Positions 53,463 through 61,534 of a stretch of DNA of 64,000 bases are shown one piece after another. Within the stretch, counting starts at the first letter, position 1. Every line of letters starts with the position of its first letter. The stretch is from Gemmobacter caeni (lineage in GTDB: Bacteria; Pseudomonadota; Alphaproteobacteria; Rhodobacterales; Rhodobacteraceae). The DNA is taken from the NCBI RefSeq assembly GCF_003054195.1, contig NZ_QBKP01000001.1:1-64000 (forward strand). The letters are read 5' to 3'. Both the position numbers and the translations under genes were made by a program. Under the pieces are notes generated by a model. That model did not search any database. It was not told where the DNA came from and saw only the letters and a list, made by a program, of their open reading frames with translations.

Positions 53463-53924
53463 TCAGGCCGTCCGGCCCGGGCCATAAAGTTCCACCGCGC
53501 GCCGCTCGAAGGCGCGCACCACCCGCTGCATGGCCTCGTTGAACACAACACCGATAATGCCCTGCAAGATCGCGTTGCGAAACTCGAAATCCACGAAAAA
53601 CTCCACCTCGCAGCCACCTTCCACATCGCGGAAGGCCCAGTTGCTGCGCATATGGCGGAACGGCCCGTCCAGATATTCGGTGTCGATCCGCATGTCGGCA
53701 GGCCAGAGCGTCACCCGGCTGCCGAACCTTTCGCGGAACACCTTGAACGAGATCACCAGATCCGCCTCCATCAGCTCGCCCCCGCCCGCCACAGGCTTGC
53801 GCGACCGGATGCGTGCCGCCGCCGTCCAGGGCAGGAACTTCGGATAGGAGCCGACATCCGCCACGAGGTCATACATCTGCTGCGCCGTCCATGGCAGCAC
53901 CCGTTTCTCGTGATGTGTGGGCAT
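53463..53924 (-). CDS. COQ10/RatA-type START-domain protein
   Basis: A ubiquinone-binding START-fold protein needed for respiration in many alphaproteobacteria; similar proteins are also labelled RatA toxin. The 153-residue product starts [21 protein letters not shown] and has [26 protein letters not shown] and [21 protein letters not shown]. The ATG at 53924 gives the standard N-terminus. It ends nine bases before the AI-2E-type gene on the same strand, so they may be co-transcribed. No antitoxin is adjacent, so I favour the coenzyme Q role. Confidence 0.88.
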   Translation of the reverse strand: MPTHHEKRVLPWTAQQMYDLVADVGSYPKFLPWTAAARIRSRKPVAGGGELMEADLVISFKVFRERFGSRVTLWPADMRIDTEYLDGPFRHMRSNWAFRDVEGGCEVEFFVDFEFRNAILQGIIGVVFNEAMQRVVRAFERRAVELYGPGRTA

Positions 53925-53992
53925 GTCACCCCTTTCCGCGATGGCCTTCCCCCGGTATTGGGAAATGGATGCAGGGAAATCAAGGGGGAGCC

Positions 53993-54538
53993 ATGCCGCA
54001 GCGTCCTTATGTGATCGACCAGATGATCTCGGCCAAGGCCATTGCGGCGCGGGTCGAGGCGCTGGCACGCGAGATCACCACGCATTTTTCCGGGACGGAC
54101 AAGCTGGTGGTCGTAGGGCTTCTGCGCGGGTCTTTCGTGTTCATCGCCGATCTGGTGCGCGAGATTGATCTGCCGGTCGAAGTGGATTTCCTTGAGGCGT
54201 CGAGCTATGGAAATGCCATGGAATCCAGCCGGGAAGTTCGCATTCTCAAGGACTTGCGCGGCGAGATTGCCGGGCGCGATGTGCTGGTGGTGGAAGACAT
54301 CGTCGATACCGGCTTCACGCTGAGCCATGTCGTCCGGCTGCTGCGCTCGCGCGAGCCGAAGCGGATGGAGGTTTGCGCTCTGCTTGACAAACCTTCGCGC
54401 CGTGAGGTCGATATCCGCGCCACCTGGACCGGATTTGAAATTCCCGATGAATTTGTCGTGGGTTACGGCATCGACTTCGCGCAACGGAACCGCAATCTGC
54501 CCTTCATTGGCAAGGTGCGGTTCACCGACCCGGAATGA
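53993..54538 (+). CDS. hpt: Hypoxanthine phosphoribosyltransferase
   Basis: A purine salvage enzyme joining hypoxanthine or guanine to PRPP. The 181-residue product has the PRPP-binding loop [14 protein letters not shown] (97-110), the [14 protein letters not shown] phosphate-binding segment and SSYG in the flexible loop. The C-terminus has [23 protein letters not shown], which closes the base pocket. GGGGGAG precedes the ATG at 53993. Its stop overlaps the ATG of the glycosylase gene by four bases. Confidence 0.94.
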   Translation: MPQRPYVIDQMISAKAIAARVEALAREITTHFSGTDKLVVVGLLRGSFVFIADLVREIDLPVEVDFLEASSYGNAMESSREVRILKDLRGEIAGRDVLVVEDIVDTGFTLSHVVRLLRSREPKRMEVCALLDKPSRREVDIRATWTGFEIPDEFVVGYGIDFAQRNRNLPFIGKVRFTDPE

Positions 54539-55029
54539 TCCTCCCGGATTACCTGCGCCCCGGCCTGCGGATCGTGTTCTGTGGCACTGCCGCCGGAACC
54601 GCCTCGGCCAGGCACGGGCATTACTATGCCGGGCCCGGCAATCGCTTCTGGCCGATGCTGCACGAAACCGGGCTGACCCCGCGCCGGTTGCGGCCTGACG
54701 AAGATCACCTTTTGCCGGATTACGGCCATGGCCTCACCGATCTGGCAAAAACCGCCTTCGGGCCGGATGCCAGAATTCCGGCGCAAAGCTATGATCCGGC
54801 TTCGCTATTTGGAAAGATCAACGATGTTCAACCCACCGTTCTGGCCTTCACCAGCCTGACCGCTGCCCGATTGGCGCTGGGGCGCCCCGAAGCCGCCGCA
54901 GGCCCGCTGGCCAGCGAAAGCGGCCTGCCCGGAATCCGGCTTTTTGCTTTGCCTTCGCCCTCGGCCCTTGCGAAAAGCCATTTCAGCGCGACACCATGGC
55001 ATCGGCTGGCAGAGGAAATACGCGGATGA
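54535..55029 (+). CDS. Mug/TDG-like DNA glycosylase, atypical active site
   Basis: A predicted mismatch-specific uracil-DNA glycosylase of 164 residues. The overall motif resembles Mug: [20 protein letters not shown] then [16 protein letters not shown] (residues 14-49), and a C-terminal [18 protein letters not shown] that matches the DNA-intercalating motif. In Mug and TDG the first motif carries a catalytic Asn (GINPG-type); here that position is Ala (GTAAGT). This variant exists in other alphaproteobacteria, and the mechanism is therefore uncertain. It is coupled by ATGA to hpt and followed by a small membrane-protein gene. Confidence 0.8.
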   Translation: MILPDYLRPGLRIVFCGTAAGTASARHGHYYAGPGNRFWPMLHETGLTPRRLRPDEDHLLPDYGHGLTDLAKTAFGPDARIPAQSYDPASLFGKINDVQPTVLAFTSLTAARLALGRPEAAAGPLASESGLPGIRLFALPSPSALAKSHFSATPWHRLAEEIRG

Positions 55030-55199
55030 ACATGCACTGGCTGCTTCGCATGGCGCGCTGGGCGCGCAATCCTCCGTCGGAGGGCCGGGTAAAACTGGTT
55101 CTGGGGGTGATTGCGGCCTGTCTGGTTCTTGCCGGGATCGAATGGGTCTGGGGCTGGCCTGACTGGCTGACGACCCAGAAAATCCCGCGGATGCCGTGA
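55026..55199 (+). CDS. Small single-pass membrane protein (57 aa)
   Basis: The ATG at 55026 overlaps the glycosylase stop by four bases. The product starts [21 protein letters not shown], has one transmembrane helix (about residues 22-42, VKLVLGVIAACLVLAGIEWVWG) and ends WLTTQKIPRMP. Such Trp-rich small membrane proteins recur in Rhodobacterales, from memory. Function is unknown. Tight coupling argues that it is translated. Confidence 0.65.
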   Translation: MNMHWLLRMARWARNPPSEGRVKLVLGVIAACLVLAGIEWVWGWPDWLTTQKIPRMP

Positions 55200-55282
55200 T
55201 CACGCAGCCGTGACCATCCCTGCGGGGTGCCGCGACGAAAAATTCGCGCTAGCATGAGCCGGATCATTCGATGGAGACGCCG

Positions 55283-56170
55283 ATGCGCCTGCTGCCCAGC
55301 CTCGCTGCCCTCGCCCTGCTTGCCGCCGGGACCGGCTGGTGGCTCACCGCACCGAAGCCGCTGCCCGACAGTACCTTCGCCGGGGTAACCGGGGATGCCA
55401 CCCATGGTGAACAGGTGTTCACCGCCGCAGGCTGCGCCTCTTGCCACATGGCGCCCGGGGCGGAAGGTGAAGCGCAGCGGGTCCTCAGCGGCGGGCAGCG
55501 CTTTGCCTCGCCGTTCGGCACCTTCCTCGCGCCCAATATCTCGCCCGATCCGACCCATGGCATCGGCGGCTGGACGTTGGCGCAATTCGGCAATGCCGTG
55601 ATGCGCGGCGTGTCGCCCGAGGGCGAACATTACTATCCCGCCTTTCCCTACAGCGCCTTCAACAAGATGACGGTGCAGGATCTGGCAGATCTGAAGGCGT
55701 TCATGGATGCTCTGCCGCCCGATGCCACGCCCAGCCTGCCGCATGAGGTGGGCTTTCCCTTCAACATCCGGCGCAGCCTTGGCGGCTGGAAGCTGCTGTT
55801 CCTGCGCGACGACTGGGTGATCGACGGCACATTGAGCGAACCCGAAACCCGCGGCCGCTATATCGCCGAGGCGCTGGCGCATTGCGGCGAATGCCACACG
55901 CCGCGCAACCTGCTGGGCGGGCTGGAGCGTGGCCGCTGGCTGGCTGGGGCACCCAACCCTTCTGGCCAAGGCACGATCCCCAACATCACCCCCGCGAAAC
56001 TGGGGTGGAGCGAGGATGAGATCGTCGAATACCTGACCTCGGGCTTCACGCCGGAGTTCGACAGCGTGGGCGGTCATATGGCGCATGTGGTGGAGAACAT
56101 GAGCCGGTTGCCGGAGAGCGACCGTCAGGCGGTGGCCGCCTATCTGAAGAAAGTGCCCGCATCGGAATAA
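55283..56170 (+). CDS. Dihaem cytochrome c
   Basis: A periplasmic electron carrier with two class-I haem c domains, 295 residues. It has a signal or anchor helix at residues 3-22, then CASCH (51-55) and CGECH (201-205) haem sites, each with a downstream Met-containing loop (KMTVQDLADLKAFMDAL in the first). It resembles the cytochrome subunits of membrane-bound sugar or alcohol dehydrogenases (gluconate-type), but no dehydrogenase gene is adjacent. The ATG at 55283 is six bases from GGAG; an ATG four codons upstream (55271) is in frame. A palindrome at 56192-56219 separates it from lipA. Confidence 0.87.
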   Translation: MRLLPSLAALALLAAGTGWWLTAPKPLPDSTFAGVTGDATHGEQVFTAAGCASCHMAPGAEGEAQRVLSGGQRFASPFGTFLAPNISPDPTHGIGGWTLAQFGNAVMRGVSPEGEHYYPAFPYSAFNKMTVQDLADLKAFMDALPPDATPSLPHEVGFPFNIRRSLGGWKLLFLRDDWVIDGTLSEPETRGRYIAEALAHCGECHTPRNLLGGLERGRWLAGAPNPSGQGTIPNITPAKLGWSEDEIVEYLTSGFTPEFDSVGGHMAHVVENMSRLPESDRQAVAAYLKKVPASE

Positions 56171-56191
56171 GGCGCGCTGCCGGAGGAGGGC

Positions 56192-56219
56192 GCCAAAATT
56201 CTTGAGCAAGAATTTTGGC
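56192..56219. terminator. Perfect 13-bp palindrome between convergent genes
   Basis: GCCAAAATTCTTG, AG, CAAGAATTTTGGC: 13-base arms around a two-base centre. The stem reads TTTT on both strands, so it may terminate both the cytochrome c gene and lipA. It could also be a dispersed repeat. Confidence 0.6.
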
Positions 56220-56243
56220 CCCGGCCCCGCTGGCGCGCGCTGC

Positions 56244-57194
56244 TCAGGCCTGGCTCAGCTTCGCCAGCCGCGCCGCGCGCAGGCGCGCGAAATCGTCACC
56301 GGCGTGATAGCTCGACCGGGTCAGCGGCGTGGCCGACACCATCAGGAACCCCTTGCCGAAGGCTGCCTTTTCGTAAGCTGCGAATTCCTCGGGCGTGACG
56401 AAACGGTCGACCCGGTGATGTTTCGGCGTCGGTTGCAGATATTGCCCGATGGTCAGGAAATCGACATCGGCAGAGCGCATGTCATCCATCACCTGCCGCA
56501 CACCCTGTGCATCCTCACCGAGCCCCACCATGATGCCGGATTTGGTGAAGATCGCCGGGTCCATCTCTTTCACCCGCTGCAACAACCGCAGCGAATGAAA
56601 ATAGCGCGCGCCGGGCCGCACGGTCGGGTAAAGACCCGGCACGGTTTCAAGGTTGTGGTTGAACACATCGGGCTTGGCCTCAACCACGACCTCCAGCGCG
56701 CTTGCATCGCATTTCAGGAAATCCGGGGTCAGGATTTCAATGGTGGTCTCGGGTGCGCGATGGCGGATGGCGCGGATGGTCTGGGCGAAATGCTCTGCCC
56801 CGCCGTCGGCCAGATCGTCCCGGTCCACACTGGTGATGACCACATGCTTGAGGCCCAGCGTCTGCACCGCATGGGCCACGCGGCCGGGTTCGAACACATC
56901 CAGCGCATCAGGGCGGCCGGTCGCCACATTGCAGAAGCTGCATCCGCGGGTGCAGATGTCGCCCATGATCATCATGGTGGCGTGCCCCGCGCTCCAGCAT
57001 TCGCCGACATTGGGGCAGCCCGCTTCCTCGCAGACCGTGACAAGCTTGTTCGCCTTCAGGATGTCGCGTGTATCCTTGTAGCCCTGCGAAGTGGGCGCCT
57101 TGACCCGGATCCACGAAGGTTTCTTCGGCTGCTCCTGATCGGGGCGGTGCGCCTTTTCCGGGTGGCGCTGATCGGGAAGCTTGAGGTCGCGCAT
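56244..57194 (-). CDS. lipA: Lipoyl synthase
   Basis: A radical-SAM enzyme that inserts two sulfurs into protein-bound octanoyl groups. The 316-residue product has both iron-sulfur motifs: [12 protein letters not shown] (Cys55, Cys60, Cys66) for the auxiliary cluster and CTRGCSFC (Cys81, Cys85, Cys88) for the SAM cluster. It also has [16 protein letters not shown], the RSSYHAG C-terminal motif with the third auxiliary ligand Ser, and [10 protein letters not shown]. Length is normal. The ATG at 57194 follows a G-rich Shine-Dalgarno stretch. Confidence 0.97.
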   Translation of the reverse strand: MRDLKLPDQRHPEKAHRPDQEQPKKPSWIRVKAPTSQGYKDTRDILKANKLVTVCEEAGCPNVGECWSAGHATMMIMGDICTRGCSFCNVATGRPDALDVFEPGRVAHAVQTLGLKHVVITSVDRDDLADGGAEHFAQTIRAIRHRAPETTIEILTPDFLKCDASALEVVVEAKPDVFNHNLETVPGLYPTVRPGARYFHSLRLLQRVKEMDPAIFTKSGIMVGLGEDAQGVRQVMDDMRSADVDFLTIGQYLQPTPKHHRVDRFVTPEEFAAYEKAAFGKGFLMVSATPLTRSSYHAGDDFARLRAARLAKLSQA

Positions 57195-57299
57195 CGGATT
57201 TTTCCCCCTGACGGCCGCGTGTCACCGGACATAAGCCTTTTGGCACGGGCTGACAACATGTCGTCGGCCCCCGAGGGATTGTAATCAGTGGAGGCTCTC

Positions 57300-57980
57300 A
57301 TGCCCAAGAAAATCATTGCCGAGGCTTTCGGCACCATGGTCCTTGTCCTGTTCGGCTGCGGATCGGCCGTTCTGATGGGCGATCACATCGGAATGATGGG
57401 AATTGCGCTGGCCTTCGGCCTGTCCATCGTTGCGGCGGCCTATGGGATCGGGGCGATCTCGGGCGCGCATCTCAACCCGGCGGTGTCGCTGGGCATGGTG
57501 ACGGCGGGGCGGATGCAGATCGGCGCCTTTGTCGGCCATGTCGCGGGTCAGGTCATTGGCGCGATCCTCGGCGCGGCGGTGCTTTATATGATCGCGAGCG
57601 GCCGCGCCGGATATTCGATTGCCGTAGACGGGCTGGGGCAGAACGGGTTCGGTCCGGGCTATCTGGGCGAATACGGTCTGGGTGCGGCGCTGGTCTTTGA
57701 ATTCGTGATGACCTTCATCTTCGTGACGGTCATCCTTGGCGCCACCGGCCCCGGCTCGGTTGCCGGGTTTGCCGGTCTCGCCATCGGCCTGACGCTGGTG
57801 GGTATCCACCTTGTCGGCATCAATGTGACCGGCGTTTCGGTCAACCCGGCGCGCAGCCTTGCCCCGGCGCTGTTCGTCGGTGGCAAGGCGCTGGCAGACC
57901 TCTGGGTCTTCATCGTGGCGCCTCTGGCGGGCGGAGCGCTGGCGGGTATGGTCAACGCGCTTGGCTTCACCCGCGCCTGA
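57300..57980 (+). CDS. aqpZ: Aquaporin Z-type water channel
   Basis: An inner-membrane water channel of the MIP family, 226 residues with six helices and two half-helices. Both NPA motifs are intact: HLNPAVSLG (Asn59) and VSVNPARSLAPA (Asn182). The AEAFGTMVLVLFGCGSAV start is typical of AqpZ. The downstream NPAR arginine and a His in helix 5 (FVGHVAGQ) fit a water-selective filter. GTGGAGG lies just upstream of the ATG at 57300. It is monocistronic and divergent from lipA. Confidence 0.92.
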   Translation: MPKKIIAEAFGTMVLVLFGCGSAVLMGDHIGMMGIALAFGLSIVAAAYGIGAISGAHLNPAVSLGMVTAGRMQIGAFVGHVAGQVIGAILGAAVLYMIASGRAGYSIAVDGLGQNGFGPGYLGEYGLGAALVFEFVMTFIFVTVILGATGPGSVAGFAGLAIGLTLVGIHLVGINVTGVSVNPARSLAPALFVGGKALADLWVFIVAPLAGGALAGMVNALGFTRA

Positions 57981-58012
57981 GCGCTGCGTGGGCGGCCCTG
58001 CGCGGGGCCGCC

Positions 58013-59134
58013 TTACCCGATCAGCGGACCGGCGCGGCCATAGGTTTCGTCATAATGCCGACGCAGCCGTTGCAGCGCGATCCGCAGTACGATCTTGCCC
58101 GAGCGCGCGGCCCAGCCCATGCGCTTTTCCGCGACCTCCAGCCCTTCCAGATGACAGCAGACCCGCAGCGCGACGTCGCCCAGCCCCGGCCCCAGATCGC
58201 GCAGGGCAAGCGCCACGCGATCCCGCGCCGCCAACGGCGCAGCTGAGCCCGGACGGGGCTCGACCATCTCACCGGCAGGCAGGAACCCATCCCAGCCCTG
58301 CGGGATGCGCCCGCCGATATGGGCCAGTTCGAAATCCTCGCGCAGGCGTTCCGCCGCCTGCACCAGTTCCGGCTCCAGAAAGGCGCGGCCATCCTTGTCG
58401 CGCCGTCGTGCCAGAACCGCGACCGGGCTTTCAGTCAGTGTATAACGCAGGCGCCGCGCCGCCGCGCCACCTTCGGCCTCCACAGGATCGGCAGTGCCAA
58501 AGGCTGCGGCAGCTTCGGCCAGACCAAAGGCGCCGTGATGCGCCTGACGGCGGCGATCCTCCTCCTCCACCAGCCGTTTCAGCGCCGCGCGGCCCTGGGT
58601 GGTGATTTCGTAACTGGTCAGCCGTCCCTGCTTACGCACACCGATCCAGTCTTTCAGCGCGAAGGCCTGTGCCACCGCCCGGTCCAGAACCGCCGTCTGC
58701 ACCATCTTGCCATCCCGCCCCGTGCGCAGGACAGCAGCCTTTTGCATTTCAGGGGCGATGGCCATGACGGCGCCGGGTTCTGCCATACGGCGCAGCACGC
58801 GCCGCGCCTCGCGGTCGATCCCGGCTTCATCCAGTGTGACGGGGGTCGGGCGGATCGGGGCGGTCATCTCGGGGGCGTCCTTTCTGTCGGGGTCCGGGGT
58901 TACGGAACCAGCCCCCTGCGCCCGCGCCAGCGCGGCCAGCGCCTCGTCCACCAGCGGATCATCGCGCCGCGCCTCGTAGCGGCGCACCTGACGCATGACG
59001 GTCGAGGCTGCCAGCCCCTCGCGCCGTGCCAGTTGCCGCAACGACAACCCGTCCTCGGTGTGGTCGAGATACAGCCGCACGGCATCCGGCAGCCATGCGG
59101 GTAGGGTGAAATCGGCACTCAGGTTCGGTTCCAT
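58013..59134 (-). CDS. HTH and DUF6456 protein, probable regulator
   Basis: A 373-residue protein of alphaproteobacteria. Residues 20-55 form an N-terminal HTH (LSLRQLARREGLAASTVMRQVRRYE). Residues 110-200 resemble a winged HTH repeat (AQAFALKDWIGVRKQGRLTSYEITTQGR). The C-terminal DUF6456 domain covers about 235-365 (SPVAVLARRRDKDGRAFLEPELVQAAERL, LEGLEVAEKRMGW). It is probably DNA-binding; the target is unknown. The divergent DUF6477 gene shares its upstream region, which contains a CtrA-like site. Confidence 0.8.
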   Translation of the reverse strand: MEPNLSADFTLPAWLPDAVRLYLDHTEDGLSLRQLARREGLAASTVMRQVRRYEARRDDPLVDEALAALARAQGAGSVTPDPDRKDAPEMTAPIRPTPVTLDEAGIDREARRVLRRMAEPGAVMAIAPEMQKAAVLRTGRDGKMVQTAVLDRAVAQAFALKDWIGVRKQGRLTSYEITTQGRAALKRLVEEEDRRRQAHHGAFGLAEAAAAFGTADPVEAEGGAAARRLRYTLTESPVAVLARRRDKDGRAFLEPELVQAAERLREDFELAHIGGRIPQGWDGFLPAGEMVEPRPGSAAPLAARDRVALALRDLGPGLGDVALRVCCHLEGLEVAEKRMGWAARSGKIVLRIALQRLRRHYDETYGRAGPLIG

Positions 59135-59206
59135 GCTCTTTGTCCTGTGGCCCGCCCCCGGCCACCTGCCCCGTTCTTGGACATATGCAACCGTGGGTGG
59201 CTTTGG

Positions 59207-59221
59207 TTACCCGTTCGTTAA
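59207..59221. promoter_or_regulatory. Possible CtrA-binding site
   Basis: TTAC-N7-TTAA, one mismatch from the CtrA box TTAA-N7-TTAA, within GTTAACAAAAG context. It lies between the divergent DUF6456 and DUF6477 genes. CtrA exists in Rhodobacterales, but regulation here is inference. Confidence 0.35.
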
Positions 59222-59364
59222 CAAAAGCGCCAACGCCGGGATGAGCCGGATAATTGTTTACGATCTATGAACAAAAGCTGCGGCTTCCGCGCGGTGACTC
59301 CGGCGATGACGCAACGCGAGGTTGCGCCGTGTCATTGTTTCCAGATCGAACACGGGAGACTGCC

Positions 59365-59658
59365 ATGACCGATTTCCGCGCCCTGCTTGCCGACCTGCGC
59401 CGCCCGCGCCTTCTGATCCGCGCCGCCCGCTACGGGATGACGGATTACCGCCGCGACCGGGATCTGAAACGGTTGTTGCGTCAGGACAAGCCACTGGGCC
59501 CGGAAAAGACCCTGCCCCGGCTGATCGACGAAGAGGAGCGGCTGGAAAGCATCCGCCGCGCGGGCGATGCCAGCTATTCGCTGAACCAGCATATCGAGGT
59601 ATTGATTGCGCTGATGTCGGAATTGCACCTGTTGCCACGCCCGCAACAATCGATCTGA
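59365..59658 (+). CDS. DUF6477 family protein
   Basis: A 97-residue soluble, basic, helical protein: MTDFRALLADLRRPRLLIRAARYGMTDYRRDRDL, then LPRLIDEEERLESIRRAGDASYS and LIALMSELHLL. This matches the small DUF6477 family of Rhodobacterales, of unknown function. The ATG at 59365 was chosen because GGGAG lies upstream and the family N-terminus begins there; longer upstream ORFs cover the intergenic promoter region. A hairpin at 59675-59704 follows. Confidence 0.75.
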   Translation: MTDFRALLADLRRPRLLIRAARYGMTDYRRDRDLKRLLRQDKPLGPEKTLPRLIDEEERLESIRRAGDASYSLNQHIEVLIALMSELHLLPRPQQSI

Positions 59659-59674
59659 CCGGCCGACAGATGGC

Positions 59675-59704
59675 AAAAGGGCCGCCCCGTGCCGGGCGGC
59701 CCTT
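59675..59704. terminator. Hairpin between convergent DUF6477 and MttB-family genes
   Basis: An 11-bp stem AAGGGCCGCCC/GGGCGGCCCTT with a six-base loop. On the minus strand it continues TTTTGCC, so it may work best for the MttB-family gene. Confidence 0.75.
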
Positions 59705-59727
59705 CATCGTTTCACATTTCGCGACGA

Positions 59728-61278
59728 TCAGATGAAAGCGTCCGGCTCGGCCGCCTTCTTCTGCGCGACATAGGCGTCCAGCGCCTCGCGGATGCCCTCG
59801 TCCAGCGCCGGGGCCTGATAATCGCCCAGCAGTTTCTTCACCCGTTCCGAGGCCAGTTGCTCGGTGTCGCGGGCGCCTTCCTCGTCCCAGGTCTCGAAGG
59901 GCTTGTAGTCCAGCAGGTCCGAGCGCCAGAAAGCGGTCTTGAAATTCGCCTGGGTATGGGCGCAGCCGAGGTAATGGCCGCCCGGACCGACCTCGCGGAT
60001 CGCATCCATCCCCTGCCCGTTTTCGTCCACCGAGACGCCCTTCGCCAGATGGTGCAGCGTGCCAAGCTGGTCGGCATCCATCACGAATTTCTCGTAGCTG
60101 GAAACCAGGCCGCCTTCGAGCCAGCCGCAGGCGTGCAGCATGAAGTTCACGCCCGCCAGCAGCGCCATGTTCAGGCTGTTCGAGGTCTCGTAAGCCGCCT
60201 GCGCATCCGGCAGTTTCGAGCCGCAGAACGACCCGCCCGAACGGTAGGGCAGCCCCAGACGCCGCGCGAGCTGGCCCGCGCCATAGGTGATATGCGCGGC
60301 TTCCGGCGTCCCGAAGGTCGGCGCGCCCGAGTTCATGTCGATCGAGGTCACGAAGGCGCCAAAGATCACCGGCGCGCCGGGACGGATCAGCTGGCTGTAG
60401 GCCACGCCCGCCAGAACCTCGGCCAGAACCTGCGTCAGCGTGCCTGCCACCGTAACGGGCGCCATGGCACCACCCACGATGAAGGGCGAAATGATCGCGG
60501 CCTGCCCGGCCTTGGCGTAAACCTCCAGCGCCCCCATCATCACGCTGTCAAAGGTCAGCGGGCTGTTGATGTTGATGAGGCTGGTCATCACGGTGTTCTG
60601 GTCGACGAAATCCGACCCGAACAGGATTTTCGCCATTTCGACCGAATCCGCCGCACGCACCGGCTCGGTCACAGAGCCCATGAAAGGCTTGTCCGACAGC
60701 GTCATATGGGCGTGCAGCATGTCGAGGTGACGCTTGTTCACCGCCACGTCGGTCGGTTCGCAAACCGTGCCGCCGCTGTGGTGCAGCCATTTCGACATAT
60801 AACCCAGCTTCACGAAATTGCGGAAATCCTCGATGGTCGCATAGCGGCGGCCACCCTCACGGTCGCGCACGAAGGGCGGGCCGTAAACCGGCGCCAGCAC
60901 CAGCGACTTGCCGCCGATTTCCACATTGCGCTCGGGGTTGCGGGCATGCTGGGTAAAGCTCGACGGGGCGGTGGCGCAAAGCTTGCGGGCCAGACCGCGC
61001 GGGATATGCACGCGCTCGCCGCGCACATCGGCGCCTGCCGCCTTCCACAACGCCAGCGCGCCGGGGTTTTCAAGGAAATTGACGCCGATCTCTTCTAGAA
61101 CCGTCTCGGCATTCCATTCGATGATCTGAAGCGCTTCCTCGTTCAGGATCTCGAAATTCGGGATATTGCGCTCGATGAAGCGCGCGGTGTCAAAGCTGAT
61201 CCCGGTCCGCTCGGCGCGCCGCGCCGCCCCGCCGCCACCGCCGCGCGCCCGACGCCCTGCTGTTGCCACATCGCTCAT
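59728..61278 (-). CDS. MttB-family (COG5598) methyltransferase, non-pyrrolysine
   Basis: A 516-residue barrel protein of the trimethylamine methyltransferase superfamily. Motifs include GYMSKWLHHSGGTVCEPTDVA, PLTFDSVMMGALEVYAKAGQ and GGSFCGSKLPDAQAAYETSN. No in-frame amber codon occurs, so it lacks pyrrolysine; such members act on substrates like glycine betaine in some bacteria. No corrinoid protein or methylcobamide-transfer gene is adjacent. The start is ATG 61278, followed by a low-complexity Arg/Gly/Ala leader (GRRARGGGGGAARRAER). Substrate unknown. Confidence 0.87.
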   Translation of the reverse strand: MSDVATAGRRARGGGGGAARRAERTGISFDTARFIERNIPNFEILNEEALQIIEWNAETVLEEIGVNFLENPGALALWKAAGADVRGERVHIPRGLARKLCATAPSSFTQHARNPERNVEIGGKSLVLAPVYGPPFVRDREGGRRYATIEDFRNFVKLGYMSKWLHHSGGTVCEPTDVAVNKRHLDMLHAHMTLSDKPFMGSVTEPVRAADSVEMAKILFGSDFVDQNTVMTSLININSPLTFDSVMMGALEVYAKAGQAAIISPFIVGGAMAPVTVAGTLTQVLAEVLAGVAYSQLIRPGAPVIFGAFVTSIDMNSGAPTFGTPEAAHITYGAGQLARRLGLPYRSGGSFCGSKLPDAQAAYETSNSLNMALLAGVNFMLHACGWLEGGLVSSYEKFVMDADQLGTLHHLAKGVSVDENGQGMDAIREVGPGGHYLGCAHTQANFKTAFWRSDLLDYKPFETWDEEGARDTEQLASERVKKLLGDYQAPALDEGIREALDAYVAQKKAAEPDAFI

Positions 61279-61416
61279 GTCCAAACCTCCGAAATGCGCG
61301 ATCCCGCGCGCCGAACTTGCCCCTATATGCCGCCAAGCCGCGACCGGCCGCTCCCCGTTTGCGTCGCATCCGTCCCAAAAACGACATCGGGCGCCACAGC
61401 ACGGCACGACAACCGT

Positions 61417-61469
61417 CTTTCATCTTGGCACAAATATCCCACGGGGGTGCGGGGGTGTGAAACCCCCGC
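61417..61469. repeat. Dispersed rhodobacterial intergenic element (half form)
   Basis: TTTCATCTTGGCACAAATATCCC followed by a G-rich tail and a GCGGGGG/CCCCCGC hairpin. Its core matches the right arm of the palindrome at 14353-14435. It lies between the divergent MttB-family gene and guaA. Confidence 0.65.
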
Positions 61470-61534
61470 GTTCCGCCACCCGTCACAGGCGATTCCGCCT
61501 TGCGATTCTGGCCCTGCAAAGCTAATTCCCGGCC

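Noticed and set aside
53463-53924. RatA toxin of a toxin-antitoxin pair
   Set aside because: The same family includes COQ10-type coenzyme Q proteins, and no antitoxin-like gene is adjacent.
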